From: Acholeplasmataceae bacterium
Lineage (GTDB): Bacteria > Bacillota_I > Bacilli_A > ML615J-28 > CAG-698
Length of the DNA stretch: 5,347 nucleotides
NCBI GenBank assembly: GCA_012841765.1
Contig: DUUA01000009.1
Coordinates: 1 to 5,347, forward strand
Direction: 5' to 3'
A model generated the notes under the pieces. The model was not told where the DNA came from. It saw only the letters and a program-made list of their open reading frames with translations, and made no database searches. A program made the translations under genes and the position numbers. Positions 1 through 5,347 of this stretch are shown here, piece by piece (positions within the stretch are counted from its first letter, which is position 1; every line of letters starts with the position of its first letter).

Positions 1-1014
1 TACGATTTTTTAGTTGAAAATAAAATAAAATGTAGTTCATGTGGGAGCGTTAATTGGTCACCAATTAGAGAATTTAATATGATGTTTAAAACATTCCAAG
101 GTGTGGTAGAAGAAACTTCAAATCAAATATATTTAAGACCGGAAACAGCTCAAGGGATTTTCATTAATTTTAAAAACGTTTTAAGAACATCACGTAAAAA
201 AATTCCTTTTGGTATCGCACAAGTCGGTAAATCATTTAGGAACGAAATTACTCCTGGAAACTTTATTTTTAGAACACGCGAGTTTGAACAAATGGAATTA
301 CAATATTTCATTAAACCAGGAACTGAAAAAGATGAATTCAAAAATTGGAAAAAATTTTGTTTTAATTGGTTATTAAGTTTAGGTATGAAAGAATCAAACT
401 TAAGATTAGACGATCATAAAGAAGAAGCATTAAGTCATTATTCAGATGCAACAACTGATATTCAGTATAAATTCCCATGGGGATTTGATGAAATGTGGGG
501 GATTGCTTCAAGAACTAATTTTGATTTAACACAACATCAAAATCACTCAAAGGTTGATATGACTTATTTGGATCCAGAGACTAATGAAAGATATATTCCA
601 TATGTAATTGAACCATCAGTTGGTGTTGAACGTTTATTTTTCGCTTTTTTAGCAGATGGTTACCAAATAGAAGAATTAGCAGATGGTAAAACGCGTGAAT
701 TATTAAAAATTCATCCTGCATTGGCACCATATAAAGCAGCAGTTTTACCACTTAATAAAAAACTTCATAGCGATAAAGCAGAAGAAGTTTATAAGTCGCT
801 TGCAAAATATTTTGATGTTGTTTATGATGAAACACAAAATATTGGAAAAAGATACCGAAGACAAGATCAAATTGGAACATATTTAGCAGTAACAATTGAT
901 GATGAAACATTAAATAATGGAACAGTGACCGTAAGAAATCGTGACACAATGGAACAAGATATTGTAAAATTAGAAAATTTAGTTGAGTATATTGAAAAAG
1001 CAGTTAAATTTTAA
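1..1014 (+). CDS. glyQS: Glycyl-tRNA synthetase, single-chain dimeric type (5' end outside window)
   Basis: The enzyme attaches glycine to tRNA-Gly in the cytoplasm using ATP. It is a class II synthetase of the homodimeric single-polypeptide type. The reading frame is open from base 1, so the gene is cut by the window edge; the first in-frame ATG (79) is internal, because conserved sequence precedes it. The visible part is 337 residues; family members are about 460, so roughly 120 N-terminal residues, including motif 1, are missing. Numbered from base 1, one sees a CxxC pair (C11, C14), then REFNMMFKTFQG (23-34), YLRPETAQGIF (44-54), motif 2 with GKSFRNEITPG (76-86) and FRTREFEQMEL (90-100), and motif 3 around IEPSVGVERL (203-212). 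The C-terminal anticodon-binding domain starts near 235 (KIHPALAPYK) and includes GKRYRRQDQIGT (282-293) and the terminal RNRDTMEQ (312-319). It is the first visible gene of a tight cluster, with dnaG following closely. The family assignment is very secure. The gene is called glyS or glyQS in different genomes. Confidence 0.97.
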   Translation, partial: YDFLVENKIKCSSCGSVNWSPIREFNMMFKTFQGVVEETSNQIYLRPETAQGIFINFKNVLRTSRKKIPFGIAQVGKSFRNEITPGNFIFRTREFEQMELQYFIKPGTEKDEFKNWKKFCFNWLLSLGMKESNLRLDDHKEEALSHYSDATTDIQYKFPWGFDEMWGIASRTNFDLTQHQNHSKVDMTYLDPETNERYIPYVIEPSVGVERLFFAFLADGYQIEELADGKTRELLKIHPALAPYKAAVLPLNKKLHSDKAEEVYKSLAKYFDVVYDETQNIGKRYRRQDQIGTYLAVTIDDETLNNGTVTVRNRDTMEQDIVKLENLVEYIEKAVKF

Positions 1015-1023
1015 AAAAACTTT

Positions 1024-1033
1024 AAAGGGGTGA
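1024..1033 (+). promoter_or_regulatory. Ribosome binding site of dnaG (decides the start codon)
   Basis: AAAGGGGTGA resembles the Shine-Dalgarno sequence AAGGAGGTGA with one internal substitution. Its G run ends at 1030. That leaves 9 nt to the TTG at 1040 but only 3 nt to the TTG at 1034, so the site favours the downstream TTG. No ATG lies at a suitable distance in this frame. Confidence 0.7.
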
Positions 1034-1039
1034 TTGAAA

Positions 1040-2860
1040 TTGAATAGTTATAAAATACCTGATGAGTTATTACAAAAAATTGATGATGAAACTGATTTAG
1101 TGGCACTAGTTAGTGAGTTTTTGCCGTTAGAAAAAAAAGGTAAAAACTATTTTGGATTATGTCCGTTTCACGATGATAACAATCCTTCATTTTCTGTCAC
1201 GCCTGAAAAAAATATTGCGATGTGTATGACATGTCGTGGTGGTGGTAGACCAATTAATTTTTACCGTCAAATTAAAAATATTTCATTTAATGAGGCTGTC
1301 CATGACTTAGCAGGACGACTTGGAATTGAAGTGGGTACAAAATTAATTAAAAAAGACCCCAACGAGAAATATTATCAAATTATGGAAGAGGCAGCTAATT
1401 TTTTCGCTTTTAATTTATTTAGTAGTAAAAGTGGTGAATCTTCATTAAATTATTTAAGAAATAGAAAATTAAATGATGATACTATTAGAAATTTTAAATT
1501 AGGCTTTGCCCCTCAACAAAAAGACAGTCTATATTTAATGTTAAGAGATAAAGAATATAATGTCTCTGATATGATTGCTTTAGGATTAGTAAAACAAGCA
1601 AATGATGGCTCTTATTATGATTTGTTTACAAATCGCTTAATGTTTCCAATTACTAATAATAAAGGCCGTGTAGTTGGATTTAGCGGTAGAACATTAGATA
1701 AAAATAGCAATCATAAGTATGTTAATAGCCCTGAAACTGTAGTTTTTAAAAAGGGTGAACTATTATATAATTTATATGAAGCAACCCAAAGTATTAAAAG
1801 ATTACATCATGTAATACTATATGAAGGTTTCTTTGATGTAATAAATACTAGCCAAGTAGGCTTTGAAAATACGATTGCAACGATGGGGACAGCCCTAACT
1901 TTAGCTCAAGCAAAATTAATTAAAAGTGTAACTAATAAAGTAATTATTGCATTTGATGGTGATAATGCTGGAATTGAGGCAGCAATTAAAGCAGTAAAGC
2001 CGCTTGAAAAAGTTGGTGTAATTGTAGAAATACTAAAGATACCTGATAAATTAGATCCAGATGATTATATTAATCAATACGGGCCTAATGGGCTAGACCG
2101 TCTGTTATTAGAATCTAAGTATGATCCATATGCATTTATGTATAATAACTATTATGATAATACTAATTTTGATAATGCTAATGATATAAGTTTATTTAAA
2201 CGAAATATTGAACAAATGTTATCTAATAGTGATGCTACGATAAAATCTTTATATAGTAAAAGGTTATCTGAAGATTTAAACATTAAAATTGATGATATTA
2301 AAATACCTAAAACTAAAAGTGAAAGTATCTATGTTGAAACAGAAAGCAAATATAGTGATAAAGTTATTGAAATTGTTCCAAAAGGGGAAAAGTTAGGCGA
2401 TAAATATGATAACGCAGAAAATAGACTTATTTTTCTAATGATGCGGTCAAGAATTTGGTTTGATAGAATTTATAATGAATTAGCACTGGATGAATATTCA
2501 AACTTAAATAACGGTCAAATTCGAATGCGAATTAATTCATATTATCAACGCTTTAAAGACTCTACAGTATCAAGCGATTTACAAAACTTTACATCTATGT
2601 TAGCAACATCTGAAAGACAACATTTAGAACAAGTTTTATACAAAGATGAATTTTGGGAAACACAAAAAGAATTTACAGACGATGAAATAAAAGAATATAT
2701 CAATTTACTAAAAGAAACACCAATGAAAAGAAGACTTAAATATTTAAGGAATAAAATTAAAGAATTAAAAGAAAAAAATAAAAGTTTTGATACCGAGCAA
2801 AAGGAATTTATAGAAATAAATAAAAAACTTAAAAATAAGGAGAGATTCAATGGATTTTGA
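1040..2860 (+). CDS. dnaG: DNA primase DnaG
   Basis: DnaG makes the short RNA primers that start Okazaki fragments and works with the replicative helicase at the fork. With the TTG start at 1040 the protein has 606 residues, normal for the family; a TTG at 1034 would add two. Numbered from 1040, the N-terminal CHC2 zinc ribbon has C41, H44, C62 and C65 (CPFH...CMTC). The catalytic core includes GFSGRTLD (213-220) and KYVNSPET (226-233), typical of the RNA-polymerase-like domain. The Toprim fold follows, with the metal-binding glutamate in YEGFFDV (E262), then FDGDNAG (D306, D308) and DPDDY (339-343). The C-terminal part from about 450 is lysine-rich, helical and poorly conserved, as expected for the helicase-binding domain. 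It begins 25 nt after the glycyl-tRNA synthetase stop and overlaps rpoD by 11 nt. It ends in TGA followed directly by in-frame TAA. All catalytic and zinc residues are present, so it should be functional. Only the exact start is uncertain. Confidence 0.97.
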   Translation: MNSYKIPDELLQKIDDETDLVALVSEFLPLEKKGKNYFGLCPFHDDNNPSFSVTPEKNIAMCMTCRGGGRPINFYRQIKNISFNEAVHDLAGRLGIEVGTKLIKKDPNEKYYQIMEEAANFFAFNLFSSKSGESSLNYLRNRKLNDDTIRNFKLGFAPQQKDSLYLMLRDKEYNVSDMIALGLVKQANDGSYYDLFTNRLMFPITNNKGRVVGFSGRTLDKNSNHKYVNSPETVVFKKGELLYNLYEATQSIKRLHHVILYEGFFDVINTSQVGFENTIATMGTALTLAQAKLIKSVTNKVIIAFDGDNAGIEAAIKAVKPLEKVGVIVEILKIPDKLDPDDYINQYGPNGLDRLLLESKYDPYAFMYNNYYDNTNFDNANDISLFKRNIEQMLSNSDATIKSLYSKRLSEDLNIKIDDIKIPKTKSESIYVETESKYSDKVIEIVPKGEKLGDKYDNAENRLIFLMMRSRIWFDRIYNELALDEYSNLNNGQIRMRINSYYQRFKDSTVSSDLQNFTSMLATSERQHLEQVLYKDEFWETQKEFTDDEIKEYINLLKETPMKRRLKYLRNKIKELKEKNKSFDTEQKEFIEINKKLKNKERFNGF

Positions 2861-4091
2861 TAAAATATTAAAAGAACTAATAAAAAAAGCTGGTAAAAAG
2901 AAATCTTTAAATGACGAAGATTTAAGAAAGCTAACTGATTTTGATACAGATTTATATGATGAACTATATGACGCTTTAGAAATAGAAGGTATTGCAGTTT
3001 TAACTAAATTAGAAAAGAATGAAAATGCTGCAGAAGACGATGAATTAGATTTAGAATTAGGCGATGAATTTTTAGAGGAAGAACCAGATGAACTCTCACT
3101 TGCTGGACTAGAAATTGAAGAAGAAGAACTATTAGACGTAGAAAAAGAAACTTCAAATGTTAGAGTTGATGATCCAGTAAGAATGTATTTAAAAGAAATT
3201 GGTCAAATTCCTTTAATTAATCAAGAAGAAGAAGTTAGACTTGCAAAACTAGTTGAGCAAGGGAAATATGCAAAAGAACAAAAAGAATTATTTGATAATG
3301 GTGAATTAGAACTATCAGCTGAGGATCTTGTAGCTTTAGAGCACTTAATTGAAGATGGTGAAGATGCAAAAATGGCAATGGTTGAAGCTAACTACCGTTT
3401 AGTTGTTAATATTGCAAAAAGATATACAAATCGTGGTTTACTATTTTTAGACTTAATTCAAGAAGGTAATATGGGATTAATGCGTGCAGTCGATAAGTTT
3501 GATTATGAAAAAGGTTTTAAATTTTCTACTTATGCTACTTGGTGGATTAGACAAGCTATTACAAGAGCAGTGGCTGATCAAGCAAGAACAATTAGAATAC
3601 CAGTTCATATGGTTGAAACTATCAATAAAATGGTAAGGATACAAAGACAATTAACCCAAGAGTTAGGTCGTGAACCAACAACAGCAGAAATTGCTAAAGA
3701 AATGGATATGACTGAAGAAAAAGTTCAAAATATTCAAAGAATATCGAAAGAACCAATTTCATTAGAATCAACAGTTGGTGAAGAAGAAGACTCATCATTA
3801 GGTGATTTTATAAGTGATACCTCAACTTTAAATCCACATGAAGAAATGTTAAAGGACATGACAATAAGAGCACTTGATGAAATTTTGTCTACTTTAACTG
3901 ATCGTGAAGAAAAAGTATTAAGATTAAGATATGGACTATTAGATGGTAAAACTTATACCCTTGAAGAGGTAGGACGTGAATTTGGTGTTACTAGAGAGCG
4001 TATTAGACAAATTGAAGCGAAAGCTATGCGCAAACTAAAACATCCATCAAGACAACAAAGATTACGTGATTTTTACTATGATAAAAAATAA
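2850..4091 (+). CDS. rpoD: Primary RNA polymerase sigma factor RpoD (SigA)
   Basis: This is the housekeeping sigma factor that directs RNA polymerase to -10/-35 promoters. It has 413 residues, somewhat longer than Bacillus SigA (about 370). The order is: a region 1.1-like N-terminus (about 1-52); a very acidic linker (62-100, 21 of 39 residues Asp or Glu); region 1.2 from [17 protein letters not shown] (106-122); an extra segment of about 30 residues (140-170); region 2 (about 176-250) with [17 protein letters not shown] and the promoter-melting stretch [16 protein letters not shown] (225-240); region 3 (250-330) with [12 protein letters not shown]; and region 4 (331-405) with [15 protein letters not shown] and the -35-binding helix-turn-helix around [20 protein letters not shown] (370-389). 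The ATG at 2850 has an AAGGAG ribosome binding site (2837-2842) 7 nt upstream. The start lies inside the end of dnaG, suggesting translational coupling. The tail LRDFYYDKK extends slightly past the usual end, and its codons overlap the start of trmK. Confidence 0.98.
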   Translation: MDFDKILKELIKKAGKKKSLNDEDLRKLTDFDTDLYDELYDALEIEGIAVLTKLEKNENAAEDDELDLELGDEFLEEEPDELSLAGLEIEEEELLDVEKETSNVRVDDPVRMYLKEIGQIPLINQEEEVRLAKLVEQGKYAKEQKELFDNGELELSAEDLVALEHLIEDGEDAKMAMVEANYRLVVNIAKRYTNRGLLFLDLIQEGNMGLMRAVDKFDYEKGFKFSTYATWWIRQAITRAVADQARTIRIPVHMVETINKMVRIQRQLTQELGREPTTAEIAKEMDMTEEKVQNIQRISKEPISLESTVGEEEDSSLGDFISDTSTLNPHEEMLKDMTIRALDEILSTLTDREEKVLRLRYGLLDGKTYTLEEVGREFGVTRERIRQIEAKAMRKLKHPSRQQRLRDFYYDKK

Positions 4092-4704
4092 TCGTATTAA
4101 TGCCTTAGTAGATGAAACAAAAGGAATTGATACATTATTAGATATTGGTTGTGATCACGGTTTAGTTATAAAAAGAGCGTTAGAGAAAAAAAATATCAAA
4201 AAAGCAATTGCTTCAGATATTAGCGAAAATGCTTTAAGTCAAGCAAAAGCAAACTTAACAAATTCTAATGTTAAGTTTGTTGTAAGCGATGGCTTTAATA
4301 AAATAAAAGAACAATATGATGGTGTTGTCATTGCAGGCATGGGTGCTGAAACAATTATAAAAATACTAAATAAGGCACCACTAAGCGAAAAAACATATAT
4401 TTTGCAACCAAATGGAAAATATGATATATTAAGAAAGTACTTAGAAAACAATAATTTTAAAATTATTGATGAGGTTTTAATCTTCGATAAATTTTACTAT
4501 GTACTTATTAAAGTAGTTAGAGGTGATATGAATTTAAATGAAAAAGATATATATTTAGGACCAATACTTAGAACTAAAAAATCAAGTATTTCTTACTATG
4601 AAAACTTACTTAAAATAAATGAAAATTTATTAAGTAAAGTTCAGGGTAATAATAAGGAGACCATTTTAAAACAAATTTCATGGCTCAAGGACATTATAAG
4701 ATAG
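4078..4704 (+). CDS. trmK: tRNA (adenine(22)-N(1))-methyltransferase TrmK
   Basis: TrmK transfers a methyl group from S-adenosylmethionine to N1 of A22 in the D-loop region of tRNAs that carry A22. From ATG 4078 the protein has 208 residues, slightly shorter than Bacillus TrmK. The Rossmann-like methyltransferase domain shows motif I LDIGCDHG (21-28), an acidic residue after strand 2 (SDIS, D47), VVSDGF (68-73), the family signature IAGMG (85-89), and ILQPN (108-112), followed by [15 protein letters not shown]. The C-terminal third (about 165-205) is Lys/Glu-rich and looks helical, matching the coiled-coil C-terminal domain of the family. The start overlaps the end of rpoD by 14 nt and has no clear ribosome binding site, so translation is probably coupled to rpoD. 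A GTG at 4066 would add four residues (MIFT) but is less likely. Placement next to the sigma factor gene is the usual context in related bacteria. The family is secure; the start is moderately so. Confidence 0.93.
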   Translation: MIKNNRINALVDETKGIDTLLDIGCDHGLVIKRALEKKNIKKAIASDISENALSQAKANLTNSNVKFVVSDGFNKIKEQYDGVVIAGMGAETIIKILNKAPLSEKTYILQPNGKYDILRKYLENNNFKIIDEVLIFDKFYYVLIKVVRGDMNLNEKDIYLGPILRTKKSSISYYENLLKINENLLSKVQGNNKETILKQISWLKDIIR

Positions 4705-4726
4705 ACTAGATAAAGGAGAATTTATT

Positions 4727-5161
4727 ATGGAGAAATACAAAAAAGCGCAACGCTTGGATATTGCACTGCAAAATTTTAGAAAAAGCGGTGTATATAAAAG
4801 AAATTCAAACACACTTACTGATGCAGATTTAGCAGTTTTATTTACAATTAAATTTGCAGAAGATAATATAAAAATTAAATTAACTGATATAGCTAATAAA
4901 TTAGAATTAACACTTCCAGCAGTAACTCATAAAGTAAATGATTTAGAAGAAAGAGGATTGTTAGTTAAGAAAGTCTCTACAAATGATCGTAGAGTAGTTA
5001 ATTTAGAACTTACAACAGATGCTAAGAAAGAATTAGACTCAATAGTTGATTCGTATTATAACCCATTATTTATTTTAATGGATAGACTAGGTAAGGAAGA
5101 TTCTAAAACTTTACTTAAAATATTAGATAAAGTAAACGCACAAGGAAAGATTATTAAATAA
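4727..5161 (+). CDS. MarR-family winged helix-turn-helix transcriptional regulator
   Basis: This is a 144-residue DNA-binding protein of MarR type, a family that acts as dimers and mostly represses nearby genes or its own. The ATG at 4727 has a strong AAAGGAG site (4712-4718) 8 nt upstream. An N-terminal helix (about 1-20) is followed by the winged helix: DADLAVLFTIKFAE (32-45), KLTDIANKLELT (51-62), the likely recognition helix LPAVTHKVNDLEERG (63-77), and the wing with the family's NDRR motif (86-89) leading into VNLELTTDAKKEL. The C-terminal helices (about 97-136) would complete the dimer interface. There is no cysteine, so thiol-based sensing as in OhrR is ruled out; no ligand can be read from the sequence. 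It follows trmK by 22 nt and probably shares its transcript, although its good ribosome binding site allows independent translation. It is the only regulator in an otherwise housekeeping cluster, so its targets may lie elsewhere. The family call is firm; the specific subgroup is unknown. Confidence 0.9.
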   Translation: MEKYKKAQRLDIALQNFRKSGVYKRNSNTLTDADLAVLFTIKFAEDNIKIKLTDIANKLELTLPAVTHKVNDLEERGLLVKKVSTNDRRVVNLELTTDAKKELDSIVDSYYNPLFILMDRLGKEDSKTLLKILDKVNAQGKIIK

Positions 5162-5171
5162 TCTTTCCTTG
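5141..5171 (+). terminator. Perfect 15-bp inverted repeat over the MarR stop codon; probable transcription terminator
   Basis: CAAGGAAAGATTATT (5141-5155) is exactly complementary to AATAATCTTTCCTTG (5157-5171), with a single A between. In RNA this could fold as a hairpin of about 13 bp with a 5-nt loop. The repeat contains the last codons and the TAA of the MarR gene. It sits between the operon and a separate tRNA promoter, which is where a terminator is expected. The following bases (TCTTACGAATATTTT) form only a broken T tract, so termination may be inefficient, or the hairpin may instead protect the 3' end of the mRNA. A protein-binding palindrome is the other possibility. Confidence 0.55.
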
Positions 5172-5207
5172 TCTTACGAATATTTTGAAAAAAGTTTACT
5201 TTTACCC

Positions 5208-5236
5208 TTTACTTTTTAGATATATTAGGCTATAAT
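5208..5236 (+). promoter_or_regulatory. Sigma-A promoter of the tRNA-Arg gene
   Basis: A -35 box TTTACT (5208-5213, four of six consensus bases) is followed after exactly 17 bp by a perfect -10 box TATAAT (5231-5236). Transcription would start near G5244, giving a leader of about 14 nt before the mature tRNA. A second TTTACT lies at 5195-5200, but no -10 box lies 16-18 bp from it. Confidence 0.75.
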
Positions 5237-5257
5237 AATATTTGGCTATAAATCAAT

Positions 5258-5334
<77 letters not shown>

Positions 5335-5347
5335 TTTGCAATAACAA

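Noticed and set aside
79..81. ATG at 79 as the start of the glycyl-tRNA synthetase
   Set aside because: The frame is open to base 1 and the upstream residues (CxxC pair and REFN) fit the family, so this ATG is internal and the gene is truncated by the window edge.
150..341. Minus-strand open frames inside genes (150-341, 752-949, 2545-2850, 4239-4451)
   Set aside because: All lie wholly within well-conserved + strand genes, encode low-complexity Phe/Leu/Ser-rich peptides, and match no family I recognise. They follow from AT-rich coding sequence.
1020..1027. Palindrome CTTTAAAG between the synthetase gene and dnaG
   Set aside because: It is only 8 bp, made mostly of A and T, and overlaps the ribosome binding site. 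A motif this short is expected by chance here.
4066..4068. GTG at 4066 as the trmK start
   Set aside because: It would add MIFT before a natural ATG start and lies further into rpoD. It has only a weak AAAG element upstream and cannot be fully excluded.
5335..5347. Start of a second gene after the tRNA
   Set aside because: Only 13 bases remain and they show no tRNA-like start, ribosome binding site or terminator.

Overview
This AT-rich window carries five protein genes and one tRNA gene, all on the + strand and tightly packed. The order is the 3' part of a single-chain glycyl-tRNA synthetase gene (1-1014), DNA primase dnaG (about 1040-2860), primary sigma factor rpoD (2850-4091), tRNA m1A22 methyltransferase trmK (4078-4704), a MarR-type regulator (4727-5161), and tRNA-Arg with anticodon UCU (5258-5334).

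The organism looks like a low-GC member of the Bacillota/Mycoplasmatota that uses the standard genetic code. An Acholeplasma-like or Izemoplasma-like mollicute, or a close relative, fits best. The reasons are the very AT-rich codons (AGA for Arg, TTA for Leu), strong AGGAG-type ribosome binding sites, the dimeric single-chain GlyRS instead of the two-subunit GlyQ/GlyS form, and the glyS-dnaG-rpoD-trmK order. All ten tryptophans in the encoded proteins are TGG and dnaG ends in TGA, which argues against the TGA=Trp code of Mycoplasma and Spiroplasma. The assignment is inference, as no ribosomal RNA gene is present.

The first four genes look like one macromolecular-synthesis transcription unit covering tRNA charging, replication priming, promoter recognition and tRNA modification. 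Spacing is minimal: 25 nt (or 19 nt with the alternative start) between glyS and dnaG, an 11-nt overlap of dnaG with rpoD, a 14-nt overlap of rpoD with trmK, and 22 nt between trmK and the MarR gene. No promoter is evident between these genes, so the operon promoter probably lies upstream of the window. The MarR gene is the only accessory-looking member. A perfect 15-bp inverted repeat spans its stop codon and probably ends the unit.

The 96-nt gap from 5162 to 5257 holds a good sigma-A promoter (TTTACT, 17 bp, TATAAT) for the tRNA-Arg gene, which has CCA encoded. No mobile element, CRISPR array or clear novel system is visible. This is mainly an ordinary housekeeping region; the points worth a second look are the repeat at the MarR stop codon, the extra segment in the sigma factor, the identity and target of the regulator, and the start-site choices.
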